Assembly: GCF_001261735.1 (NCBI RefSeq)
Contig: NZ_CVRP01000010.1
Coordinates: forward strand, 1-64,000
Length of the DNA stretch: 64,000 bases
DNA from: Dysgonomonas sp. BGC7
Lineage (GTDB): Bacteria > Bacteroidota > Bacteroidia > Bacteroidales > Dysgonomonadaceae
Direction: 5' to 3'
Shown: piece by piece, positions 56,301-64,000 of the stretch
Layout of the letters: each line of letters starts with the position of its first letter
Position numbering within the stretch: the stretch's first letter is position 1
The notes under the pieces: generated by a model
What the model was told of the DNA's origin: nothing
What the model saw: only the letters and a program-made list of their open reading frames with translations
Databases searched by the model: none
Program-made: the position numbers and the translations under genes

Positions 56301-56595
56301 AACATATTGGGCTAGAATAGCAGACAACTCACCCGAGCCATTCATATATGATGCTTCTTATATAAAATTGAGAGAACTTACTTTTTCATACGATCTTCCA
56401 TCAAAGCTTCTCGCTAAAACTCCCCTTAAGGCAGTTAGCATCACAGCTTATGGTCGTAACCTTTGGATTATACATAGTAAACTTGATAACATAGATCCGG
56501 AGTCTAACTACAACAATGGTAATGGACAAGGGCTCGAATATGGTTCGTTGCCGACAAGGAGAACTTTTGGACTGGGTGTAAATGTTAAGTTTTAA
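53377..56595 (+). CDS. SusC/RagA-type TonB-dependent transporter (chitin-type locus)
   Basis: It has 1,072 residues. A signal peptide ends LPLFAQ after a basic start; the first ATG (MKELEKSRGNYFL) gives a long n-region but no better start is seen. The CarboxypepD-like domain (VAITGKVYDKSREPVIGATV), VVVTALGIKK, the plug (LYVVDGVPMDNTQL) and a barrel ending GVNVKF are complete. It imports a ligand together with the SusD-like protein behind it. With GH18 and GH20 genes downstream, the ligand is probably chito-oligosaccharide. Confidence 0.9.
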   Translation: MKELEKSRGNYFLTRTGIISFLMITISLFMSLPLFAQQVAITGKVYDKSREPVIGATVQEKNKPTSGTMTNIEGGFTINVSSPNAILVISYVGMDLLEIPLEGRSTIEAIMSENNIHLEEVVVTALGIKKQAKALGYAVAEVKGDDITGGRDGNAITALSGRMAGVDISTGSGGPSGSTRVLIRGNSQLSGSNLPLYVVDGVPMDNTQLGSADNNGGYDMGDGLSSINPGDIESISVLKGASASALYGSRASNGVVLITTKSGKGHSGLGIDFSTNVNAVMISKNFDDYQRVYGQGTNGQPPVLESSARTSTQSAWGAKLDPNSSYYIFNGQQRPYGNINDNIMSFFRTGVTFTNSLAISSSTDKNDFRISVSDMRNNDIVPSSDMYRTTFMLKGGANIGSKLKVEGRANYTREGVNNRPALSDSPNNIGNSIIGIAPNFDQKWLADGYKDAQGRYNSWNANIYRLNPYWVINEMSNKSNKDRLMGHVQGSYDILPFLTAQVKVGTDYNKFHFTNYAAKYTDGILPGRFEETLTEIHETNYEGMLRFNKRFNDILDVSAFVGGNIMKYEYESYYMKGEDQIMMDVKDIMNYSLSYPPQHTLLRKQVNSVYGAVNLGYKDFAYLDFTFRNDISSSLNKDNRSYTYPSVSGSLLFSELVDLKPYGLSFGKVRASWAKVGGDTDPYKLNLLYNLLPYTIGGKPAGQIASETVPNVNLLPTSTYSYEFGFDVRFFQDRIALDFNYYNQSTKDQIMNLPISSSSGYSNAMINAGEITNKGIEVSLNVVPVRSKDFEWTSNINFAKNTNKVKELHPEVNIYELAQARWAGASIVAIAGQSYGSIVGKKLARNEAGAVIFDSEGLPTFEDNVSILGSGTYDFTLGFNNTFRYKSFSLGVLLDMKFGADIYSMSALQSYRNGTSTYTLEGRDQWNASEQARMAANKTSKEWLDMGNVKGYVGKGVVLQPDGTWAENTVAVNPQTYWARIADNSPEPFIYDASYIKLRELTFSYDLPSKLLAKTPLKAVSITAYGRNLWIIHSKLDNIDPESNYNNGNGQGLEYGSLPTRRTFGLGVNVKF

Positions 56596-56615
56596 TTACT
56601 TCAAAAAAGAATAAT

Positions 56616-58220
56616 ATGAAAAATATTAAATATATAAAATGGGCGTTATGTGCCACTGTAGCACTGTTTATGGGAAGTTGTATTGATGACGACCTTAATA
56701 ACGACCCCACTGCATCAACACAGATGGATCCTAATATACAGTTGACTACTATTCAACTATTACCGAGTACAAATTCGGACGACTGGCATCGTTACTTGAT
56801 ATATCCCGGTGGCTTTATGAATCAATGGTCTAACGACTGGGCAACAGTAAATTATGGTGGTGTAGGACAGAAGAATGATTCATATTTTGCTCACATGTGG
56901 GATGTTTACTATCCATCTATCATACGCGAGGCTGTAGACATTGTAGAACGCACCAGAGATTTACCTGAATACCAAAATGTGCATGCAGCAGGCAGAATTG
57001 TCAAAGTAGAAAATTTCCTACGTTTGACAGATTACTATGGAGATATTCCATATTTTGGAGCAGGTAAGGCATACTACGAAGGAATATTTAAACCGGAGTA
57101 TGACAAACAAGAAGATATTTATAACGATTTTTTTAAAGAACTGAAAGAAGCCGCAGAACAGTTTGATTCAAGCAAACCGGGCTTAACTGCAGATATATAC
57201 TTTAATGGTGATCTCAATAAATGGAAAAAATATGCCAATTCGTTACGCCTACGTATTGCTATGCGCTTGATCAAAGTGAATCCGGAACGAGCCAAAATAG
57301 AAGCAGAGTCTGCTGCCAGTAGTGGATTAATGACATCAAATGCTGATATCTGCTATGTGCAACATGATAATGTTCAGGCTGAATTTGCGGCAAGTAGTAA
57401 CGGTATTGCCAACCGTATGTTACGCGACCGTTCAAGTACTTTCCGGATAACTTCAGAATTGATAGGTACATTGGAAAGTATGAATGATCCACGTTTGTTA
57501 TTCTATGGTGGATCATATTTGGAAGACGATGTTCGCACCGATATAACACCACTATTGTTGGCATATTATGGGAAATACAAAGATTTCACTCTGCCTGCTC
57601 AGCAATTTAGCTGGTCATACGATAAGCCATTTGAAGATATCAAACCGTTGTCCGAAATAACACTAAACATTAACGGAACTGATACTAAAGTATCAGCACT
57701 ATTACAGTATATGCAGCCATCTAAGCTTGTTAGTAAACCCGGATCGCCATATATCCGCATGAGTTATGCCGAAGTTGAGTTCTTGCTTGCAGATGCAGTA
57801 CAACGAGGATATAATGTTGGCGGTACGGCCTCTTCTCACTACAAATCCGGACTGGAGGCGGCAGTAAGGCAATGGACATTATTCGGAGCGTCTATCAATG
57901 AACCAACCTTAACAACATTTTTGAATAGCAATATATTAACTTCAGGAAATGAGCTAAATCAGATCAATACTCAGCTGTGGGTACTTCATTTCCTCAATCC
58001 ATTCGAAACTTGGGCAAATTGGCGTCGTACCGGATTACCTGTTAATCAGGTTAAGTTTCATAATTATCATGCAGGAAATCAATCGGGAGGACAAACTCCA
58101 CGCCGTGTTCAATATCCTGTATCGGAACAGACAAGTAATCCTGACGGTTATAAAGCTGCAGTTGCAAGAATGGGTGGAACTGACGATTGGTTAAACCGTG
58201 TATGGTGGGATAAGAATTAA
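56616..58220 (+). CDS. SusD-like lipoprotein (chitin-type locus)
   Basis: It has 534 residues. The lipobox is MGSC in VALFMGSCIDDDLN. It belongs to the SusD-like group with DLNNDPTAST and an N-terminal helical region (YGDIPYFGAGKAYYEGIFK), and a C-terminal SYAEVEFLLADAVQRGYN with WRRTGLP. In this group the first third differs from the classic SusD. It lies 20 bases behind susC and precedes the GH18-fold protein by 30 bases. Confidence 0.88.
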   Translation: MKNIKYIKWALCATVALFMGSCIDDDLNNDPTASTQMDPNIQLTTIQLLPSTNSDDWHRYLIYPGGFMNQWSNDWATVNYGGVGQKNDSYFAHMWDVYYPSIIREAVDIVERTRDLPEYQNVHAAGRIVKVENFLRLTDYYGDIPYFGAGKAYYEGIFKPEYDKQEDIYNDFFKELKEAAEQFDSSKPGLTADIYFNGDLNKWKKYANSLRLRIAMRLIKVNPERAKIEAESAASSGLMTSNADICYVQHDNVQAEFAASSNGIANRMLRDRSSTFRITSELIGTLESMNDPRLLFYGGSYLEDDVRTDITPLLLAYYGKYKDFTLPAQQFSWSYDKPFEDIKPLSEITLNINGTDTKVSALLQYMQPSKLVSKPGSPYIRMSYAEVEFLLADAVQRGYNVGGTASSHYKSGLEAAVRQWTLFGASINEPTLTTFLNSNILTSGNELNQINTQLWVLHFLNPFETWANWRRTGLPVNQVKFHNYHAGNQSGGQTPRRVQYPVSEQTSNPDGYKAAVARMGGTDDWLNRVWWDKN

Positions 58221-58250
58221 AGAATATTGTAACTTTTAAATATTAGATTT

Positions 58251-59645
58251 ATGAAAAATATTAAGCATATATTACTATTTATACTCCCTCTATTCGCATT
58301 TTACAGTTGTGAGGATAATGATGCAAGCAACCCTGAATTTGGTGACACAGACTTACCTCATATCTATATGGAGTGGACAGAGAATATAGCACGAAAGATA
58401 GGAGAAAAAGTTGAATTCTCTCCACAAGTGTCTCCTTCCGATGGTGCGACATATAAATGGACTCTGGATGGAGAAGTAATAGGAACAACAAAGAATATTT
58501 CATTTACCGTTAACGAATATATGACTAAAGAACTGGTATTTGAAGTAGAACGGAACGGGGTTATTAATTCACGAACAGCTTCTTTGCTCTGCCCTCAGCC
58601 ATTTGTGCCAAAAAGCTATTCGAAGAAGTCTCTGGGATTCCTTGCAAAAGGAGGAGGAATATCGGATGTAGATTGGGATAATATTACTCATCTGGTACTT
58701 TCTTCGATTGTAGTAAACATCAATGATGCAGGAGCATATACCTTAGATAAAACTATATTTGATGATTTGAATGCATCGGCACTGGTTGCATATGCACATC
58801 ATAACGGAGTTTATGTTTTATTGGAAGTATCAGGTGTTTTAGGCTCATATCTAAACGCATCTCCTGTATATGGAAGTTATACTTTTTATGATGCCGCCAT
58901 TAATGACAATACTTATACTTCTTTAGCTTCTGATATATTGTCGACTGCTAATGATAATGGCTTTGATGGTATAAATATTTATATGGACAAAGCCAATACT
59001 GCAACAGGAGCTTTTGGAGAACCGGGAAAACTAAAGAGGTTTTATGAACAAATAGCAAATACTGCTCCTGCAACTAAAACTATTGATGGAAACAATTATG
59101 ACTATCTGTTATCATTATCAGTAGTTGGTGGATGGACTAGGGGTTCATTGGCCGGAGTTGTAAATATTCCGCAATTCGATTGGATAAACATACTTGCTTT
59201 TGGCGCTGAAGACTTAAGTCCAACAGCACACTCTGCACAATGGTATGCCGAACAGGAAGTTGGAGTTTGGTTGGGGTGGCAGGGGCCTATTGTTCCTTCG
59301 CGCATTGTACTTGTCGTTCCGGCATTCGGATTAAGATACTTTGGTGTTCCAGCCAACTATACATGGGCTAATCTATCGGAATATACACAATATATACCGT
59401 ATTCTAACCTTTGTTCTAGTTATATTGATGCCCCATCAAAGAATATAATAGAGAATAAACCTTTTGTTAATGCTAATACCGAATGTGATGTTATATATTA
59501 CGATGGCTTACCTGCTATTCAGACCAAAGTAGCTTATGCTTTGACTAAAGATATAGGTGGCATTGGACTGTGGTCGGTAGAAAATGACAGTAAAGAGATT
59601 TCTAAATCGCTAATGAGACAAATTAATATATCGTTAGGAAACTAA
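58251..59645 (+). CDS. GH18-fold surface lipoprotein without catalytic motif
   Basis: It has 464 residues. The lipobox is FYSC, followed by an acidic stretch (EDNDASN) that fits surface export. Residues 40-110 form a PKD/Ig-like domain (KVEFSPQVSPSDGATYKWTL). The rest is a GH18-type barrel: FLAKGGGISDVDWDNITHLV, then the beta-4 strand NGFDGINIYMDKA. The catalytic DxxDxDxE motif reads DGINIYMDK, without the Glu, so it should not cut chitin. In position (behind susD) it equals a SusE/F surface glycan-binding protein; the fold is reused to hold chitin (inference). Confidence 0.75.
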   Translation: MKNIKHILLFILPLFAFYSCEDNDASNPEFGDTDLPHIYMEWTENIARKIGEKVEFSPQVSPSDGATYKWTLDGEVIGTTKNISFTVNEYMTKELVFEVERNGVINSRTASLLCPQPFVPKSYSKKSLGFLAKGGGISDVDWDNITHLVLSSIVVNINDAGAYTLDKTIFDDLNASALVAYAHHNGVYVLLEVSGVLGSYLNASPVYGSYTFYDAAINDNTYTSLASDILSTANDNGFDGINIYMDKANTATGAFGEPGKLKRFYEQIANTAPATKTIDGNNYDYLLSLSVVGGWTRGSLAGVVNIPQFDWINILAFGAEDLSPTAHSAQWYAEQEVGVWLGWQGPIVPSRIVLVVPAFGLRYFGVPANYTWANLSEYTQYIPYSNLCSSYIDAPSKNIIENKPFVNANTECDVIYYDGLPAIQTKVAYALTKDIGGIGLWSVENDSKEISKSLMRQINISLGN

Positions 59646-59660
59646 TCCTTACTTAATTTA

Positions 59661-59704
59661 GATAATACGGGTATATACCTCAACAGTATATACCCCATAT
59701 TATC
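59661..59704 (+). terminator. Hairpin between the two GH18 genes
   Basis: GATAATA.GGGTATATAC pairs with GTATATACCC..ATTATC around CTCAACA. It could be a partial terminator or an mRNA stability element in the operon; the tail is not T-rich. Confidence 0.55.
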
Positions 59705-59721
59705 TTATAAGAAAGATTATT

Positions 59722-60768
59722 ATGAAAAGATATTTGTCACTAATTTTAATACTTATATTATCAATATCGTGTTCAGGTAATGATAATACAGTCCCTGATC
59801 TTCAACCCGATCCGGACTTACATATTCAGCAACCTTATATTGTAGCATATTTGCCAACATGGAAGATGCCTTATAATGTGCTATGGAGCAAAATAACTCA
59901 TCTTTGTTTGGCATTTGGCTTAGTACAATCCGATGGATCACTCAACACAACAGAGATAACAAAGTACAAATCGGTAATTGACGATGCACATCTTAATAAT
60001 GTAAAAGTTTTATTATCAATAGGTGGTGGAGGAACAACAAACTTCTCTTCTGCTATTTTAAATGAAAAGAATCGTAGCCGGCTTGTAGATAATATTGTAA
60101 ATGCTATAACTGCGTTAGGTATAGACGGAGTCGATATTGATTTTGAAGAATGGGAAGGAGGAATAGGTGGAGCCAACAGTAATGATATTGTTAAACGAAC
60201 AGCTCTGGAAGAAACATATCGCTTGCTTCGCAATAAGTTAGGAAGCAAAAGAATAATAACTGCTGCTGTCAGTGGTAGCTGGGATAATGGTGGTTGGGGC
60301 TATTATAATTGCTACAATAATACTATGCATGAGTATCTTGATTTTGTTAGTTTGATGATCTATGATGAAACTGGGCCTTGGTCGGGGAGTAACGTAGGAT
60401 CGCATAGTAGTTGGAACTTCTATGTCAATTCGATAAATCATTGGCTTAAAAACCGCAAACTACCAAAAGAGAAATTAATAGCCGGAGTTCCTTTCTATGG
60501 TTACGAATTTAAATCTTCAAATGATGCTACAGGTGCTACAAGTCTTTCTTATGCAGATATTCTGTCAAAGTATTCGGATCCAGAAGCTCACCTGAAAGAT
60601 AACATCGGACTTATATATTATGATGGAATACCTACAATAGAGAAAAAAACAAAATACGCGAAAGATAATTTACTTGGAGGAATAATGTTTTGGGAAATAA
60701 CACAAGACACCTATAATATTGATAAAAGTCTTCTCGAAACTATTTATAAAACATTAAAAAAAGATTAG
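59722..60768 (+). CDS. GH18 chitinase-type lipoprotein
   Basis: It has 348 residues. Lipobox SISC in LILILSISCSGNDN. A beta-1 strand YIVAYLPTWKM, SIGGGGTTNFS on beta-3 and the complete catalytic motif DGVDIDFEEWE (residues 135-145, acid Glu at 142) show an active-type GH18 enzyme; FVSLMIYDETGPW is the beta-6 strand with Tyr and Asp. It cuts beta-1,4 bonds between GlcNAc units. The lipid anchor suggests the cell surface. It lacks a carbohydrate-binding module, and the noncatalytic GH18-fold partner may supply binding. Confidence 0.87.
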   Translation: MKRYLSLILILILSISCSGNDNTVPDLQPDPDLHIQQPYIVAYLPTWKMPYNVLWSKITHLCLAFGLVQSDGSLNTTEITKYKSVIDDAHLNNVKVLLSIGGGGTTNFSSAILNEKNRSRLVDNIVNAITALGIDGVDIDFEEWEGGIGGANSNDIVKRTALEETYRLLRNKLGSKRIITAAVSGSWDNGGWGYYNCYNNTMHEYLDFVSLMIYDETGPWSGSNVGSHSSWNFYVNSINHWLKNRKLPKEKLIAGVPFYGYEFKSSNDATGATSLSYADILSKYSDPEAHLKDNIGLIYYDGIPTIEKKTKYAKDNLLGGIMFWEITQDTYNIDKSLLETIYKTLKKD

Positions 60769-60833
60769 AATATTTTCAGCTACACTTTTCTTTGAATTAA
60801 AGAATGTACTAATCTGTAAAATAAGAAAATATA

Positions 60834-63191
60834 ATGAAAGATATTATTTTGACATTGTCTGTCTTTTCTGTTATCGCTCTATCAGTTATTTCTTGTAAAG
60901 GAAAAAGGGTAGAACGTAAATCATATAATGAGGGAATAAACATTATTCCTATTCCTCTCGAACTAACACAGAATGAAGGGGTATTTATTCTTTCGAAGGA
61001 TGTTGTGTTTGTATCGCAGAATGAAGAGACAGATAAGATTGTTAGCTATTTTACTGCTAAAATAAAGAATTCAACGGGATATAGTCTGAAAAAGAATAAA
61101 GATAAACCGAATGCGAATTATATCAATCTGTCAGTTGTAACCGATATAGATGTTAATAATGAAGGTTATCTGCTTACTGTTGATAAGAAAGGGGTTGACA
61201 TAAAAGCTAAAACGCCCCAAGGACTCTTTTATGGTATGCAAACTGTTATGCAATTATTACCGGCCGAGATTGAAAGCTCAACACAGATAAATTATATTAC
61301 TTGGCAAATACCTGCTGTAACAATCAAAGACGAACCTCGATTCGAATATCGTGGACAACATTTGGACGTATGTCGTCATTTTGTAGATGTAGATTTCATC
61401 AAAAAGCAGCTCGATGTATTGGCTATGTTCAAGATAAATACCTTTCACTGGCATCTTACTGAAGATCAGTCATGGCGGATAGAAATTAAGAAATATCCCA
61501 AACTAATGGAAGTAAGTACAAAACGAACCGAAGGAGAGGGAAATGTTTACGGACCATTCTTTTATACTCAAGAACAAGTAAAAGAAATAGTAGCTTATGC
61601 CAAAGAGCGCTTTATAGAAGTTATCCCCGAAATAGAACTTCCTGGCCATGCAGTAGCTGCATTAGCAGCATATCCTGAATTTTCGTGTACAGGTGGCCCA
61701 TTTGAGGTGCGCAAAATATGGGGAGTATCAAGTGATATCTATTGTGCAGGAAACGATTCTACTTTTACGTTTCTTGAAGATGTGATTGCCGAAGTTATCC
61801 CTTTATTCGAAAGCGAATATTTCCACATAGGAGGAGATGAAGCTCCTAAAGCAAAATGGGAAGCTTGTCCAAAATGTCAGGCTCGCATCAAAGCTCTGGG
61901 ATTAAGATCAGATAAGGAGCATACAGCCGAGGAAAGATTACAAAGTTACTTTGTTCAGCGCATCGAGAAATTTTTGACACAACATGGGAAAAAGATGATA
62001 GGTTGGGACGAAATTCTCGAAGGAGGACTAGCTCCATCAGCAACAGTAATGAGCTGGCGTGGCGAAGAAGGGGGAATTGCCGCAGGAAATATGGGGCATG
62101 ATGTTATAATGACGCCAGGAAGATGGTTGTATTTAGATGCGTTTCAGGCAGATGAAAAATTATCACCGATTGGTATCGGAAATAATTATATACCGATTGC
62201 TACTACCTATAGTTACGATCCTGTACCCGATCAATTAGCTAAAGATAAGCAGCATCATATATTAGGTGTGCAAGCTAATGTATGGACGGAATATATGTAT
62301 GAACCTGAAATTATAGAGAATTATACATATCCTCGTATACTGGCTTTAGCTGAAATAGCTTGGTCAGCATTATCCCGTAAAGATTATAAAGATTTTGAAC
62401 GTCGTCTGGATAATGGCAGAGTACGTTTAGATATGCACAATATCAATTATTTTATTCCGCAACCTCAGGATATTGGTGCGCCTTCATGTAATTTTGTGGC
62501 TTTTGTAGATTCTGCGATTGTTGCTCTGGAAACATTAGAGCCAATGAAAATTGTATATACTACTGATGGAACAGAACCAAATGAAAAATCGACAGAATAT
62601 AAATGCCCTCTTTCTATAAAAGAAAATACAGTGTTTAAAACTCGTTCAATCCTCCTTTCGGGTAAAAAGGGGGAAGTGCGTACTATTACATACCAAAAGC
62701 AATCTTATGCCCCGGCTGTAATGAGAGAAATAGGATATAAGTCGGGACTAAAAGCCGAATATTACCAAGGAATAATGCATAAAGTCGCACAATTACAAAA
62801 TAAGATTCCGAGTGAGACGGAATATATTGCTGCTCCTCAAGATGCTAAGCATTGGATTAAAGGACATGGGGAATATCCTGTCGATGAAAATTACAATGTT
62901 GTCCTTAGCGGTTATATTGATATTCCCGAAGATGGGATATATTTCATCAATACTTTGGCTGTTCAACTTTGGCTAGATGGAAAATTATTGATATCGAATG
63001 AAAATACTGTTGTTCGTCAGTCTCATGCAGATAGTTCTATAGCATTGGCAAAAGGATTGCATGAAGTAAAGATGATAAAACTTTCGGGTATCATTGGTGG
63101 ATGGGCTCCAATGTGGAATCAACTATTTATTAAAATGCGAAAATTAGGAGAACCACACTTCACGCTACTTGATGCATCTTATTATAAATAG
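60834..63191 (+). CDS. GH20 beta-N-acetylhexosaminidase with PA14-like domain
   Basis: It has 785 residues. A lipoprotein signal ends SVISC. Residues 35-160 are the GH20b domain; residues 165-530 the barrel with HWHLTEDQSWRIEIKKYP and the catalytic Asp-Glu pair in HIGGDEAPKAKWE (about 335-336). A chitobiase-type C-terminal domain (MKIVYTTDGTEPNEKS) and a PA14-like end (GLKAEYYQGIMHK, LWLDGKLL) follow. It removes terminal GlcNAc from chito-oligomers made by GH18. Last gene of the locus, before a strong terminator. Confidence 0.92.
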   Translation: MKDIILTLSVFSVIALSVISCKGKRVERKSYNEGINIIPIPLELTQNEGVFILSKDVVFVSQNEETDKIVSYFTAKIKNSTGYSLKKNKDKPNANYINLSVVTDIDVNNEGYLLTVDKKGVDIKAKTPQGLFYGMQTVMQLLPAEIESSTQINYITWQIPAVTIKDEPRFEYRGQHLDVCRHFVDVDFIKKQLDVLAMFKINTFHWHLTEDQSWRIEIKKYPKLMEVSTKRTEGEGNVYGPFFYTQEQVKEIVAYAKERFIEVIPEIELPGHAVAALAAYPEFSCTGGPFEVRKIWGVSSDIYCAGNDSTFTFLEDVIAEVIPLFESEYFHIGGDEAPKAKWEACPKCQARIKALGLRSDKEHTAEERLQSYFVQRIEKFLTQHGKKMIGWDEILEGGLAPSATVMSWRGEEGGIAAGNMGHDVIMTPGRWLYLDAFQADEKLSPIGIGNNYIPIATTYSYDPVPDQLAKDKQHHILGVQANVWTEYMYEPEIIENYTYPRILALAEIAWSALSRKDYKDFERRLDNGRVRLDMHNINYFIPQPQDIGAPSCNFVAFVDSAIVALETLEPMKIVYTTDGTEPNEKSTEYKCPLSIKENTVFKTRSILLSGKKGEVRTITYQKQSYAPAVMREIGYKSGLKAEYYQGIMHKVAQLQNKIPSETEYIAAPQDAKHWIKGHGEYPVDENYNVVLSGYIDIPEDGIYFINTLAVQLWLDGKLLISNENTVVRQSHADSSIALAKGLHEVKMIKLSGIIGGWAPMWNQLFIKMRKLGEPHFTLLDASYYK

Positions 63192-63223
63192 GAAGTAATA
63201 AGATTGATAGAAATTAAAGAAAG

Positions 63224-63257
63224 TGCCCTTAAAGGTTAGATATAGCTTTTAAGGGCA
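63224..63257. terminator. Bidirectional terminator
   Basis: TGCCCTTAAA and TTTAAGGGCA form a 10-bp stem followed by TTTTG. It separates the convergent GH20 and SARP-like genes. Confidence 0.85.
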
Positions 63258-63270
63258 TTTTGTATTGTTT

Positions 63271-64000
63271 TTAGCCTTGAGATAAATCCTGAAACGAATA
63301 GGGATAGTCACTTCCCATCGTCTTTTTATATTCTACGACAAAAGACATATATCTCAATCTGGCTTCATTTTCCATTTTTAAACCTAATAAGGCCTTTATT
63401 TCATACGATAAGGCGCTATCGTTTAAAGTATCTATATTGAATATTGCTTCGGCTAATTCTATTGTTGTATGATGCGTCTTAGCTATATGGCTTTTTTCTA
63501 TTTCATTTAATAATAGAGGTTCTAGATGACCTTCTATTGAAGCTTTAATAGAATCAAATAACGGATGATCGGAATGTTCCAGAAATTTACCCCTATTTAA
63601 AATAGTCAATAATTCTTCTTTCTCTTTCTCAATATTGATATTGGATGATATAATTTGAATACATCTGGTGTAGTCACAATAAAACTCTTCAGTCTGTACA
63701 ATTCTGAAATAGCCTTTGTTGTAAACTAATTCTACTCCATCAAGCTCGCTCAGGGCTTTGCGTAAATGATTGATGGTAACACCTCTCGAATTTTTAACTT
63801 TATCTTCAGCTTTCTCCGGCCATAAGATATTGCTTAACCGCTGAGAAGTTATACCATCCCCGTTACTGTGTTCTAAAATCAGACAAAAAGTTTGTTTGAG
63901 CCTGGTGCTAAAAAGATGTGTAATGTCCTTCTTCGATCTGTCGAACACCATAAATTCGCCAAAGAGATAGATTGAATTAGGTCTTATTATATTTTCTTTC
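63271..64000 (-). CDS. SARP-like regulator, C-terminal part (runs off the window)
   Basis: The frame is open to the right edge: ENIIRPNSIYLFGEF leads into MVFDRSKKDITHLFSTRLKQ, ITSQRLSNILWPEK, NSRGVTINHLRKALSELDG and a helical BTAD-like end (YEIKALLGLKMENEARLRYM). This is the same winged-helix plus BTAD arrangement as in the regulator at 33480-36050. Its upstream part (sensor and membrane span, if present) lies outside. It converges on the chitin-type locus and probably controls it, judging by the shared TTAA repeats (inference). Confidence 0.7.
   Translation of the reverse strand, partial: KENIIRPNSIYLFGEFMVFDRSKKDITHLFSTRLKQTFCLILEHSNGDGITSQRLSNILWPEKAEDKVKNSRGVTINHLRKALSELDGVELVYNKGYFRIVQTEEFYCDYTRCIQIISSNINIEKEKEELLTILNRGKFLEHSDHPLFDSIKASIEGHLEPLLLNEIEKSHIAKTHHTTIELAEAIFNIDTLNDSALSYEIKALLGLKMENEARLRYMSFVVEYKKTMGSDYPYSFQDLSQG

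Noticed and set aside
59661-59704. Full terminator splitting the GH18 genes into two operons
   Set aside because: No T-run follows and the next gene has no promoter signal, so I treat it as a partial stop or stability element.
1-64000. CRISPR array, rRNA or tRNA genes
   Set aside because: No regularly spaced short repeats and no recognisable rRNA or tRNA sequence were seen; the repeats in the RHS region are gene duplications.

Overview
The window reads as chromosomal DNA of a gut-type Bacteroidales bacterium, most like Dysgonomonas or Parabacteroides (inference). The grounds are AT-rich DNA, three SusC/SusD pairs with glycoside hydrolases, TAnnTTTG-type promoter signals, DUF6443-type RHS proteins and Bacteroides-type integrase remnants. 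I see no rRNA, tRNA or CRISPR array.

Region 1 (1-17985, + strand) is an RHS polymorphic-toxin locus. Three consecutive exported proteins look like one RHS protein split in three; the last carries the RHS core and a C-terminal toxin. Behind it lie five orphan cassettes. Each has a short copy of the RHS core, a different toxin tip and a different immunity gene. Four tips carry metallopeptidase motifs (three HExxH, one JAB-like HxHP) and one looks like a papain/NlpC-type cysteine peptidase. Their partners carry signal peptides, lipoboxes or membrane spans, whereas the partner of the nuclease-like first toxin is cytosolic. Four cassette junctions share a 36-bp repeat. Several cassettes are broken by a frameshift, an in-frame TAG or a lost ATG, and two further toxin/immunity tails survive as scraps.

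Region 2 (18149-22464, - strand) is a decayed phage recombination module: RusA, a helicase whose 5' end is fused to a recT remnant, a nucleoside-deoxyribosyltransferase-like protein, and an SMC-like ATPase lacking its Walker A end.

Region 3 (22861-36050, - strand) is an alpha-mannan utilization locus: GH92, GH76 with a lectin-like N-terminus, SusC, SusD and a LamG-type surface protein. It lies next to a transmembrane regulator with a periplasmic propeller-like sensor and a cytoplasmic SARP-like DNA-binding part. Phased TTAA repeats lie in front of the operon.

Region 4 (36189-38556) is a graveyard of thiH, alpha/beta-hydrolase and integrase fragments. Region 5 (38557-42787) holds small housekeeping or stress genes: Nudix, HD, ABM monooxygenase, SMR efflux, Crp/Fnr, AraC and methionine aminopeptidase.

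Region 6 (43057-47987) is a SusC/SusD unit with an unusual leader: a promoter with an inverted repeat, a 38-codon ORF ending Cys-Cys-Cys-stop, then a terminator-like hairpin before susC. It looks like an attenuator and is closed by a 34-bp palindromic terminator.

Region 7 (48280-64000) is a chitin/chitosan-type locus: ROK sugar kinase, GH2 exo-beta-D-glucosaminidase-like enzyme, XylR-type regulator, SusC/SusD, a GH18-fold protein without the catalytic motif, an active-type GH18, and GH20 beta-N-acetylhexosaminidase. A second SARP-like regulator runs off the right edge and faces it. Secreted enzymes would cut the polymer, SusCD would import oligomers, GH20 and GH2 would release GlcNAc and GlcN, and the ROK kinase would phosphorylate them.
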